From AP-15 sp963814805 (GTDB lineage: Bacteria; Pseudomonadota; Alphaproteobacteria; ATCC43930; CGMCC-115725): 64,000 nucleotides of DNA. The notes under the pieces are model-generated. The model had not been told where the DNA came from and searched no databases. It was given only the letters and a program-made list of their open reading frames with translations. The stretch lies in NCBI GenBank assembly GCA_963814805.1, contig CAWFER010000033.1, positions 248,001-312,000 of the forward strand, given 5' to 3'. Each line of letters starts with the position of its first letter. The stretch's first letter is position 1. Position numbers and translations under genes: made by a program. Of the stretch, positions 35,246 to 43,316 are shown one piece after another.

Positions 35246-35755
35246 CTATGATGGCATCGGGCCCATGAAGTCGCGCTTGCCGATCTCGACACCGAGCGAA
35301 CGCAGTATATTATACGCCGTCGTCGTGTGAAAGTAGAAGTTCGGCATCGCGAAGTGATAGAGATAGACCTGCGCACGGAACTTGCGCGGTTGGCCGCCGG
35401 CGGTGATCGTAACCTCCGAATCCTCCTTGCCGTCGAGCTGATTGGGCTTCAACGTCTTGAGGAAGTCGACCGTTTTGTCGATGCGCGACTTCATCTCGGC
35501 ATAGCTGTTGTCGATCGCCGGCAATTGCGGAACCTCGACCCCGGCGACGCGCCCGGCGCCGAACGCATGTTCGCTCGCCTGCCGCACCTGGCGGGCCAAG
35601 GTGAACATATCCGGGTAGAAGCGCCAGTTCAGCACCGTGGCCTCGTCCCATTTCTTTTCGGCGGCGTGCTTTTCGGCCTTTTCGATGACGCCCTTCAAGC
35701 CGCCGAGCAATTGCAGGAACGTCGGCACCGATGCGTGATACATGCTGATGGCCAT
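35246..35755 (-). CDS. DUF1993 family protein
   Basis: This 169-residue soluble helical protein is of the DUF1993 family (DinB-like four-helix fold). MAISMYHASVPTFLQLLGGL at the start, FYPDMFTLARQVRQASEHA and YHFAMPNFYFHTTTAYNILR are its conserved blocks, with His residues in the last one. Function is unknown; DinB-like proteins often bind metals or thiols. ATG 35755 has AGGAGGACC before it. Single gene, convergent with the CoA-transferase. Confidence 0.88.
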   Translation of the reverse strand: MAISMYHASVPTFLQLLGGLKGVIEKAEKHAAEKKWDEATVLNWRFYPDMFTLARQVRQASEHAFGAGRVAGVEVPQLPAIDNSYAEMKSRIDKTVDFLKTLKPNQLDGKEDSEVTITAGGQPRKFRAQVYLYHFAMPNFYFHTTTAYNILRSLGVEIGKRDFMGPMPS

Positions 35756-35930
35756 AAAGCGGTCCTCCTGTGTTGGTAAAGGTGAAGCCGGCGGCATCTT
35801 AACCGCACCCGCGGCGGGCGTGAAGGCGCCATCGGCCGCGGCCCGCGTCTCACCACGGCGCGCCGGCGCCCTCGACGATGGTGCGGGCCCGGATCTAGTC
35901 TGTCGCAGTCGCAGCCGGAGGAGGTGCCGG

Positions 35931-36167
35931 GTGGCCACGGAACGGCGTCTCGGAGCGCGTCAGGTGGAGGAGATCTTTCTCGCCTTTGCCGAGGCGATGC
36001 GCGAATTGCCGCCCGACATCGACGCCGGCTGGCTCGACGCCCAGGGCGATCTGCGCCTGGCCCCCGACATCGCCCGCAAGCTGCGCACCGCGCGCCGGGT
36101 GCGCCAGCTGCTGCGGGAATTGCGGCAGGGCGCGAGCGACAGCGAGGGCACGGCTCGGGAAGATTAG
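35931..36167 (+). CDS. Small helical hypothetical protein
   Basis: A 78-residue, highly charged helical protein contains EEIFLAFAEAMRELPPDIDA and RTARRVRQLLRELRQ. No signal or membrane segment. The start GTG 35931 follows GGAGGAGG with about seven bases of spacing, which supports that it is real. It is convergent with the Mct-like gene, whose stop at 36172 is only four bases away. No family is recognised. Confidence 0.5.
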   Translation: MATERRLGARQVEEIFLAFAEAMRELPPDIDAGWLDAQGDLRLAPDIARKLRTARRVRQLLRELRQGASDSEGTARED

Positions 36168-36171
36168 CGCC

Positions 36172-37407
36172 TCACCCGCGCAGGGCGTCGGCGCGCTCGG
36201 GTCCGGCGACAATGCCGCGATCGTGCAGCCGGCCGATCTCGGCGGCGCCGAGGCCCAGCACCTCGGCCAGCACCGCGTCGCTGTGTTCGCCCAGACGCGG
36301 CGCCGGTCGCGGCGGCAGGCGCGGCGAAGCGGCGAAATCGAGCGGCAGGCCGGGCATCAGGTAAGTCCCGATCCCGGGCTGTTCGACCTCGGCAAAGAGC
36401 GGGTTCGACGCCGAGCAGCGCGGGTCGTCGCGCACCAGCTGCATGAAATCCTGGAACCGGCCCCACAGCACCCCGGTCCCGGCAAAGCTGCGGGCGATCT
36501 CGTCGAGGCTCTTCCCGGCGCACCAGCGGGCGAGCAAGGCGGCGATCATGTCGCGCGCCTCATATCGCCCGGCCTCGGTGTCGAGATCGAGCTCCATCAT
36601 GGTCCCGACCATCGCCAGCTTTTCGGAGAGCCCGGTCGCCTCACCCAAGGCGCGCCATTGCCGCGGGGTCAGCGCGATGATCATGACCCGGCGCCCGTCG
36701 GCGGTGGCGAAATCGCGGCCGAAGCTGCCATAGAGATCGTTGCCGAGCGCCGGGCGCGCCTGCCCGTTGATCTCGACGTCGCCGACATAGCCGAGGTTGC
36801 CGACGGTCGCCAGCATCACATCGGCCAAGGCGGCGACGACTTCCTGCCCCTCGCCGGTGCGGCGGCGATGGCGCTCCGCCGCCAGGAGGCCGGTCGCCAG
36901 ATAGAGCCCGGCGGCGATGTCCCACGCCGGCAGCACATGATTGATCGGCAGCCCGCCGCGATCGCCGGTGACCAGCGGAAACCCGCTGGCGGCGTTGACC
37001 GTGTAGTCCACCGCGGCCGAACCGTCGCGGTTGCCGATGAGCCGCAGCACGATAACATCGGCGCGCGCGGCCTTGAGGCTGGCGAAGTCGAGCCCGCGCG
37101 ACGGCGGCAAATTGGTCAGCAGGATGCCGGCGCCGGGACCGGGCGCGGCGACCAGCGCGCGGGCGATCTCGCGGCCTTCCGGCTGGCCCAGGGCCAGCGC
37201 CACCGAGCGCTTCCCCTTGTTGAGCCCGGCCCAGTAGAGGCTGGCGCCGTCCTTGGTCACCGGCCAGCGGTGGAAGTCGATGCCGCCGCCGATCGGGTCG
37301 ATGCGGATGACCTCGGCCCCCAGTTGCGCCATCGTCATGCCGCCCAAGGGCGCCGCGACAAAGGCCGAAACCTCGACGATGCGCAAATCCTGCAGCAGAC
37401 GGTTCAT
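36172..37407 (-). CDS. CaiB/BaiF CoA-transferase resembling 2-methylfumaryl-CoA isomerase (Mct)
   Basis: This 411-residue family III CoA-transferase has a start VSAFVAAPLGGMTMAQLGAEV followed by IDPIGGGIDFHRWPVT, the blocks YWAGLNKGKRS, VDYTVNAASGFPLVTG, INHVLPAWDIAAGLYLATGLLAAERHRR, GNDLYGSFGRDF and the end LGEHSDAVLAEVLGLGAAEIGRLHDRGIVAGP. From memory these match the Chloroflexus Mct, which shifts CoA within mesaconyl-CoA in the 3-hydroxypropionate bi-cycle. The other bi-cycle genes are not here, so the role may be mesaconate/citramalate metabolism. It is the last of a possible minus-strand operon after MFS and TauE genes. Confidence 0.75.
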   Translation of the reverse strand: MNRLLQDLRIVEVSAFVAAPLGGMTMAQLGAEVIRIDPIGGGIDFHRWPVTKDGASLYWAGLNKGKRSVALALGQPEGREIARALVAAPGPGAGILLTNLPPSRGLDFASLKAARADVIVLRLIGNRDGSAAVDYTVNAASGFPLVTGDRGGLPINHVLPAWDIAAGLYLATGLLAAERHRRRTGEGQEVVAALADVMLATVGNLGYVGDVEINGQARPALGNDLYGSFGRDFATADGRRVMIIALTPRQWRALGEATGLSEKLAMVGTMMELDLDTEAGRYEARDMIAALLARWCAGKSLDEIARSFAGTGVLWGRFQDFMQLVRDDPRCSASNPLFAEVEQPGIGTYLMPGLPLDFAASPRLPPRPAPRLGEHSDAVLAEVLGLGAAEIGRLHDRGIVAGPERADALRG

Positions 37408-37506
37408 CGCTCCATCCTGGCCGCCCCGGCGCAACGCGGCAAGCCCGTCCGGAGGATTACGCGCGGGCAGCGGCCGGCGTAGCGGCAGCTGCACATTGCG
37501 CCCGGA

Positions 37507-38271
37507 TCAGAGGCGGCCGGCGCCGAGACCGGCGGCGACGAGGGTATAGAGCCCGGCGGCGCCAAGCAGGCCGATCGCCAGCACGGCAAAGGCGTCCGCC
37601 CCGAGGCGGTCACCGAGCGGGCGGCCGGCGAGACCGCCCAGAACCGCGAACGGGATCAGGATCGCGGCGGCGGCCCAGGTCGACGCCGGGACGCCGATTG
37701 TCGCGGCGTGAGCGGCCAGCGCCGCCGCATAGATCAGCGCGAAAAACGCCAGCAACGTCGCGCGCACGGTGCGCGGCGGCGCTTCGGCGAGGATCAGGTA
37801 GATCACCACCGGCGGTCCCGACATGCCGACGAGCGCGGTTGCCGCCCCGGACACCGCCCCGGCGGCGAGATCGCGGCCCGGCGTCATTGCCAGATGCGCC
37901 CGCCCCGCGCCGCGACGGCCGCGCAGCGCCGTTATCAGCACGGCAAAGCCGAGCACGCTCGCCCCGGCCACGATCCGCACCAGCCGCGGATCGCTATAGC
38001 GGAAGGCTGCGAGCCCGAACGGCAGTCCAACAAGGCTGCCCGCCGCCAGCCGCAGCAGCAGCCGCGGCGCGATCGCCCGCCACAACCGCGGCAACACCGC
38101 AAGGGACAATGCCGCGGTGACGATGATGACGAGCTGGATCGCCCGCCCCGGCTCGACCAGCAGCAGATAGAGCGGCACGGCGACGACGGCAAAGCCAAAC
38201 CCGCCCGCCGCCTGCAGCAAGGAAGCGGCAAAGGTCGTGGCCGCCAGCCCGGCCCAATCGACGAGGCTCAT
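37507..38271 (-). CDS. TauE/SafE family anion exporter
   Basis: This 254-residue membrane protein has about eight helices. The duplicated motifs are AASLLQAAGGFGFAVVAVPLY and AGAVSGAATALVGMSGPPVVIYLIL. A second, distinct member of the family lies at 22944. It lies between an MFS gene (46 bases upstream) and the Mct-like CoA-transferase (99 bases downstream), all on the minus strand. It might export an organic sulfonate or a carboxylate formed by that pathway; this is only contextual. Confidence 0.85.
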   Translation of the reverse strand: MSLVDWAGLAATTFAASLLQAAGGFGFAVVAVPLYLLLVEPGRAIQLVIIVTAALSLAVLPRLWRAIAPRLLLRLAAGSLVGLPFGLAAFRYSDPRLVRIVAGASVLGFAVLITALRGRRGAGRAHLAMTPGRDLAAGAVSGAATALVGMSGPPVVIYLILAEAPPRTVRATLLAFFALIYAAALAAHAATIGVPASTWAAAAILIPFAVLGGLAGRPLGDRLGADAFAVLAIGLLGAAGLYTLVAAGLGAGRL

Positions 38272-38317
38272 CCGCCGCGTCGAGCCGCAGCCCCGGCCGC
38301 GCCGGCGCCGAAGAGCA

Positions 38318-39460
38318 CTAGCCGCGCCGCAATGCCGGGCGCAGCGTCCAGGCGAGCGGCAGGGTCAACAGCACGGCGCCGGCAACGATGACCATCATCC
38401 GCGATACGCCGGCGGCATCGCTGACCAGGCCGTAAAGCGCCGGCGACAGCGCCCCGGCGCCGACCGTTCCGGTGTAGAAGATGCTGAACGCGTGCCCGCG
38501 GCGGTCCGGCGCGACGAGTTCGGGCACGGTGCCGTACAATACCGAAGACGTACCGTTGAGGACGATCCCGACCAGCGGCAAAACCGCGAGCGCCGCCATC
38601 AGCGACAGCGGCAGCAACGTCAGGATTCCGGCCGCGGTCAGACCCTCGGTCAGGAAGATCGCCGGAACCACCCCGAGCCGCGCCCCGAGAAAGCCGCAGG
38701 CGAGCTTGCCCGCCGCCCCGCCGGCAAAGATCAGCGTCAACGCCACGCCGATCACCGGCAGATCGGCGCCCTTGGAGCGCAGCAGAAACGGCAGAAAGGT
38801 CAGAAACCCCATGCGCGTGGCGCTGTCGAGAATGCCGATCGACAGCAGCAGCGGAAAGCCGCGCCCGCTCGCCGGCGGCGCCGCATCGATGACCGGATCG
38901 GCCGCGGGGGTCGGCGGCGCCTCGTTCGGCAGGCCGCGCCGCAGCAACAGGATTGCGGCCGCCGCCGCCAGCCCGGCGATGCCGAGCAGGCTGGTCGCCG
39001 ACCGCCACGGCATCACCGCGACGAGGCCGGCGGTGGCCGCGGGCAGCGCCATCTTGCCGAGGTCGCCGGAAAAATTATAGGTGGCGAGCGCACGGCGCGA
39101 GCGCTGGCCGGCAAAGCTGCGGGCAACCAGATCGGACGCGATCGGATGCTGCGCGCTGGAGCCGAGGCCGCCGATCACCAGCGCCACGGTCAGCATGGCA
39201 AAACCGGCGCTGGCGCCGGCGACCAGATAGCCGAGCCCGGCGAGCGCCGTGCCGGCCGCCAGCAGCATCGGGCCGCCGACCCGCCGTGCGAACAGGCCGG
39301 CCGGGACCTGAAACCCGGCCATCGATCCGGCGTAGAGCGCCCGCAGGACGCCGATCTCGGCATAGCCGAGGCCGAATTCCGCCTGCCATAACGGCAGCAG
39401 CACATAGAGCGCGTCGGTAAAGCCGTCATGCAGCGCGTGGGCGCCGCAGGCGACCGCCAT
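38318..39460 (-). CDS. MFS transporter, fosmidomycin-resistance-like
   Basis: This carrier of about 380 residues has 12 helices. The opening AHALHDGFTDALYVLLPLWQAEFGL resembles the FsR/YfcJ branch, where an early HxxxDxxxxxxxxLLP motif is common. Helix 5-6 contains GLGSSAQHPIASDLVARSF; the second half LDSATRMGFLTFLPFLLRSKG is also typical. The start is uncertain: ATG 39460 gives the family start but lacks a strong ribosome-binding site; GTG 39490 is an alternative. It may export an acid or drug and is the first gene of the TauE-Mct group. Confidence 0.82.
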   Translation of the reverse strand: MAVACGAHALHDGFTDALYVLLPLWQAEFGLGYAEIGVLRALYAGSMAGFQVPAGLFARRVGGPMLLAAGTALAGLGYLVAGASAGFAMLTVALVIGGLGSSAQHPIASDLVARSFAGQRSRRALATYNFSGDLGKMALPAATAGLVAVMPWRSATSLLGIAGLAAAAAILLLRRGLPNEAPPTPAADPVIDAAPPASGRGFPLLLSIGILDSATRMGFLTFLPFLLRSKGADLPVIGVALTLIFAGGAAGKLACGFLGARLGVVPAIFLTEGLTAAGILTLLPLSLMAALAVLPLVGIVLNGTSSVLYGTVPELVAPDRRGHAFSIFYTGTVGAGALSPALYGLVSDAAGVSRMMVIVAGAVLLTLPLAWTLRPALRRG

Positions 39461-39671
39461 CGTGCGCCGCTGCCGGCCGCTGTCGATCACGCCGGACAAT
39501 GCTGTAACCAGGGACAACCCGCACCTCCTCCGCCACCCGCCGCGCTGGGCCTGGATCGTGACCTGCAGCGCCGGCAAACACAATTGTTTCCGATTTATGA
39601 CGTGGCCTGGCGAGCACGGCGTCGATTGCCGACGGACGCCGCGAGCCGTCCGGCCAGGCCTGATGCCGGGT

Positions 39672-40010
39672 TCATGGGGTCTTGTGAGCGCTGGCGCGGC
39701 GCCGCGGCGGCTCGTCGGCGCGCACGGCGAAGGCGCCGGCGATCGTCTCGACCCGATAGCCGCAGCAGAAGCGGGCGACAAAAGCGTGCGCGAACGCCGC
39801 GCTAACAAAATAAAAGGCGATCGCATCGTTGACGATGCCGGCGGTTCCGGCCGGCGCCGTCGCCCAGCCCTCGTGGCCGCAGGTGTCGTCGAGCCAGGCG
39901 TGCATCAGCGCGAGCTGCCGCCCCAGCCCCTCGGGCGGCGCGGCGATGCGGACCCGCACCGGATAGCGCTGCTCGGCCTCGCGCCGCGCCAGTTGCGATG
40001 TTCGGGACAT
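39672..40010 (-). CDS. Conserved hypothetical protein (single domain)
   Basis: This 112-residue soluble protein has the core RYPVRVRIAAPPEGLGRQL, MHAWLDDTCGHEGWATAPAG and GIVNDAIAFYFVSAAFAHAFVARFCCGYR, ending in a basic tail. Similar short proteins occur in alphaproteobacteria, but I know no function. Two adjacent Cys near the end could be structural. It is divergent from the hydrolase at 40162. ATG 40010 is the family-like start. Confidence 0.6.
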   Translation of the reverse strand: MSRTSQLARREAEQRYPVRVRIAAPPEGLGRQLALMHAWLDDTCGHEGWATAPAGTAGIVNDAIAFYFVSAAFAHAFVARFCCGYRVETIAGAFAVRADEPPRRRASAHKTP

Positions 40011-40161
40011 CGGCGACCTCTGTTCGTGGTTTGTACACATTGGACCATACCGCGGCGCGAGCGGTCCTGTCGAGCCCGCCGCGGCAAAGGTCGATGGTGT
40101 GGCGGCTTGACCTGCGATGGCCCGCGCGTCAGGTTTGGCCCGCGGGTGGCGGGAGCAGGGC

Positions 40162-40944
40162 ATGAGCGAGCCGCGGACAATCTCGGTCGACATCAACGGT
40201 TTTCCCGCCCGGGTGTGGCAAAAGGGCGAAGGCCCAAAGCTCGGATTTCTCGCCGGCTTCGGCGGATTGCCGCGCTGGGTCCCGTTTCTCGACGCGCTGG
40301 CCCGCGAACGCACCGTGATCGTGCCATCCCTGCCCGGCTTTCCCGGCGGCGGTCGCGGCCACAGCGTGCTCGACAGCCATCTCGACTGGGTGCTGGCGGT
40401 GCGGCGGCTGTTGCAAAAGGCCGGCCTCGACGGCGCCGACCTTGCCGGCGGCTCGGTCGGCGGCTCGTTCGCCGCCGAGATCGCCGCGATCTGGCCGGCT
40501 TCGGTGCGCCGCCTGGCATTGGTCGCGCCCTGGGGCCTGTTCGACGACAACGAGCCGCCGACCGACCCGTGGGCGCAGCGCCCGCCGGAAATCCCGGCTC
40601 TCCTATGCGCCGACCCCGAGCGCTGGAATGCGCTCAAGGCCCCGCCCGAAGGCGCCAACTCGCCCGAATGGCCGATCGAGCAGACCCGCGCCAGCGAGGC
40701 CGCGGCCCGCGCCTTCTGGCCGCTCGGCAACACCCGGCTCGAAAAGCGCCTGCCGCTGATCGAAGCCCCGACCCTGCTGATCTGGGGCGAGGACGACCGC
40801 ATCATGCCGCGCGGCTACGCCCGGCGTTTCGCCGCAGCGATCGCCGGGCGCACCGAGATCAGGACGATCCCCGGCGCCGGGCACCTGGCCGAACTCGACA
40901 AGCCCGACGAGGTCGCCGCCGCGATCCTCGCCTGGACCGCATAG
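40162..40944 (+). CDS. Alpha/beta hydrolase
   Basis: This 260-residue cytosolic hydrolase has the nucleophile elbow GGSVGGSFAA (Ser near residue 95), acid WGEDDRIMPRGYA and His GAGHLAELDKP, all in the right order. GFGGLPRWVPFLDAL contains the oxyanion region. It probably cleaves a C-C or ester bond, as do the ring-cleavage hydrolases of the MhpC/BphD group. It is the first gene of a plus-strand catabolic run (hydratase, acyl-CoA dehydrogenase, amidase, VOC dioxygenase). ATG 40162 has GGGAGCAGGG before it. Confidence 0.88.
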   Translation: MSEPRTISVDINGFPARVWQKGEGPKLGFLAGFGGLPRWVPFLDALARERTVIVPSLPGFPGGGRGHSVLDSHLDWVLAVRRLLQKAGLDGADLAGGSVGGSFAAEIAAIWPASVRRLALVAPWGLFDDNEPPTDPWAQRPPEIPALLCADPERWNALKAPPEGANSPEWPIEQTRASEAAARAFWPLGNTRLEKRLPLIEAPTLLIWGEDDRIMPRGYARRFAAAIAGRTEIRTIPGAGHLAELDKPDEVAAAILAWTA

Positions 40945-41056
40945 ATTGCGCCCCGACCGTCGCGCCGGCTATGCGCAGCTACCGCGCCGCTGAACGGCAG
41001 AACCGATGACGAGGTAGGATCGCGGTTTGTCGTGCTTTGAGATGAGGCGAGTTGCG

Positions 41057-42082
41057 ATGATCATCGATTGTCACGGCCACTACACCACCGCCCCGCGTCA
41101 GCACGAGGGGTGGCGCACCGAGCAGATCGAGGCGCACAAGGCCGGCAAGCCGCCGCCGCCGCGTCCGAGCATGACCGATGACGAGATCCGCGCCACGATC
41201 ACGGGCGGCCAGCTCAAGATGCAGCGCGAGCGCGGCACCGACCTGACGATCTTTTCCCCGCGCGCGGCCGGCATGGGCCACCACCTCGGCGACGCCAGGA
41301 CCAGCGAAGCCTGGGCCGCCGCCTGCAACGAGCTGATCCACCGCGTCTGCTCGCTGTTCCCGAAGAACTTCATCGGCGTGGCGATGCTGCCGCAGAGCGC
41401 GGGCGTCCCGCCGAGCAACTGCCTCGCCGAGATCGACCGCTGCGTCAACCAGTACGGGTTCATCGGCGTCAACCTGAACCCCGATCCGTCGGGCGGGCAT
41501 TGGCAGGACCCGCCGCTGTCGGACCGCTACTGGTATCCGGTTTACGAGAAGATGGTCGAACTCGACATTCCGGCGATGATCCATGTCAGCGCCGCGTGCA
41601 ATCCGGCGTATCACACGACGGGCTCGCACTATCTCAATGGCGACACGGTCGGTTTCAATCAGCTGATGACGTCATCCGTGTTCAAGGATTTTCCCGGCAT
41701 CAAATTTATCATCCCGCATGGCGGCGGCGCGGCGCCGTATCACTGGGGCCGCTTCCGCGGTCTGGCGCAGGACGCCAAGCTGGGGCTGTTGAGCGACCTC
41801 ATGTTGAACAACGTGTTCTTCGACACCTGCGTCTATCACCTGCCGGGCCAGGAGCTGCTGGCGAAGGTGATCCCGGCCGACAACATCCTGTTCGCCTCCG
41901 AGATGATCGGCGCGGTTCGCGGCATCGATCCGCAAACCGGTCACCATTACGACGACACCAAGCGCTACATCGACCAGCTGGCCCTATCGGCGCAGGATAA
42001 GGCCAAGATATTCGAGGGCAATGCGCGCCGGGTCTACGGCCGGCTGTCGCGGACGCTTGAGCAGCAGTCCGCCGCAGTCTGA
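41057..42082 (+). CDS. ligJ: 4-oxalomesaconate hydratase-like amidohydrolase (LigJ-like)
   Basis: This 341-residue metal-dependent enzyme has the same length as LigJ of Sphingobium. The N-terminal metal ligands are H6 and H8 in IIDCHGHYTT; then come DLTIFSPRAAGMGHHLGD, NLNPDPSGGHWQDPPLSDRYW, IIPHGGGAAPYHWGRFRGLAQ, LFASEMIGAVRGIDPQTG and KIFEGNARRVYGRL. From memory this matches 4-oxalomesaconate hydratase of the protocatechuate 4,5-cleavage pathway. No ligAB, ligC or ligI is next to it. A related gamma-resorcylate or other cyclic-acid hydratase activity is possible. ATG 41057 preferred over 41027. Confidence 0.8.
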   Translation: MIIDCHGHYTTAPRQHEGWRTEQIEAHKAGKPPPPRPSMTDDEIRATITGGQLKMQRERGTDLTIFSPRAAGMGHHLGDARTSEAWAAACNELIHRVCSLFPKNFIGVAMLPQSAGVPPSNCLAEIDRCVNQYGFIGVNLNPDPSGGHWQDPPLSDRYWYPVYEKMVELDIPAMIHVSAACNPAYHTTGSHYLNGDTVGFNQLMTSSVFKDFPGIKFIIPHGGGAAPYHWGRFRGLAQDAKLGLLSDLMLNNVFFDTCVYHLPGQELLAKVIPADNILFASEMIGAVRGIDPQTGHHYDDTKRYIDQLALSAQDKAKIFEGNARRVYGRLSRTLEQQSAAV

Positions 42083-42124
42083 CGGATGCGTCCCGGCGCC
42101 AGCCGCCCGGAACAGGAGAATCCG

Positions 42125-43288
42125 GTGTTCACCAGCCTATCCGACGAGCAGCGCCGCTTTGTGCAGACCGTGCGCGATCTGGCCCAGGGCGAGTTCCGCG
42201 CCCGTGCGCTGCAATACATGGACGGCACGTTCCCGTGGGAAAACATGCGCCAGCTGGCCGAGCTGGGAGTTCTCGGGATGGCGGTGCCGCAGGAATATGG
42301 CGGGCTCGGCCTTTCGGTCTTCGACACCGCGCTGGTGCTCGAGGAGATCGCCAAGGTCTGCTATGTGACGGCGATGGCGGTGCTGGGTGAGGTCGGGGTG
42401 CAGACTCGGGTCATTGCGACCTACGCGCCGGAGGCGATCAAGCAGCGCATCCTGCCGGCGGTGGCCAGCGGCGACTGCCTGTTGGCGATCTGCATGACCG
42501 AGCCCGACGCCGGCACCGACGTCGCCAGTTACCGCACCAATGTCGACCGGGTCGGCAACCGGCTCAGGCTCAACGGGGTCAAGACCCTGATCAGCCGCGC
42601 CGAGGAGGCCGGCATGTTTGTCGTCTTCACCCGCATCGACAAAAAGCCTGGGCGCGACGGCATCGGCTGCGTGCTGATCGAAAAGGGCACGCCGGGGTTT
42701 TCAGTGACCGGCGCCTACCACACGATGGGCGGCGAAAACCTGCACGAGATCCGCTTTGAGGATTGCGAACTGCCGCCGGAAAACCTGGTGCTGGAGGATG
42801 GGTTCCGTAAGCTCTTGTCGGCCTTCAACACCCAGCGCTGTCTGAACCCCAGCATCTCGTTGGGGCTGGCCGAGGGGGCGCTCGAAGAGGCGGTCAAGTA
42901 CGTCAAGGAGCGCAAAGCTTTTGGCCGCCCGATCGCCGACTTCCAGGGGATGCGCTGGAAGATCGCCGAGATGTACCGGGAGATCGAGACCGCGCGCAGC
43001 GTGCTCTACCGCGCCTGCGCCAGCGCCGACCCGTTCCCCGACCCGCTGCTGGCGGCGGTCGCCAAGGTCACCTGCAACGAGATGGCGTTGCGGGTCACCA
43101 GCGAGGCGATCCAGGTGCATGGCGGCTACGGCTTTACCGACGAGTTTCCGGTCTCGCGCTTCTACCGCGGCGCGCGCTACGGCGCCTTGGGCGGCGGCAC
43201 CAGCGAGACCCTGCGCGACCTGATCGGCAAGCGCGTGCTGGCCGGCCTCGACCCGGCCGACGGCATCCTCGGACTCGGCATGTTCTGA
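42125..43288 (+). CDS. Acyl-CoA dehydrogenase
   Basis: This 387-residue FAD enzyme forms a 2,3-double bond in an acyl-CoA. Motifs are ICMTEPDAGTDVASYRTN (FAD/substrate loop), RKAFGRPIADFQGMRWKIAEMY, and the C-terminal HGGYGFTDEFPVSRFYRGARYGALGGGTSETLRDLIGKRVL. The usual catalytic Glu position near the end is occupied by Gly (GGGTSE), as in members where the base lies elsewhere. GTG 42125 has AGGAG six bases upstream and is preferred over ATG 42086. It is 42 bases after the LigJ-like gene and is likely in one operon. Confidence 0.92.
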   Translation: MFTSLSDEQRRFVQTVRDLAQGEFRARALQYMDGTFPWENMRQLAELGVLGMAVPQEYGGLGLSVFDTALVLEEIAKVCYVTAMAVLGEVGVQTRVIATYAPEAIKQRILPAVASGDCLLAICMTEPDAGTDVASYRTNVDRVGNRLRLNGVKTLISRAEEAGMFVVFTRIDKKPGRDGIGCVLIEKGTPGFSVTGAYHTMGGENLHEIRFEDCELPPENLVLEDGFRKLLSAFNTQRCLNPSISLGLAEGALEEAVKYVKERKAFGRPIADFQGMRWKIAEMYREIETARSVLYRACASADPFPDPLLAAVAKVTCNEMALRVTSEAIQVHGGYGFTDEFPVSRFYRGARYGALGGGTSETLRDLIGKRVLAGLDPADGILGLGMF

Positions 43289-43316
43289 CGGCGCTGATCC
43301 GGCAGATGGGGAGCTA

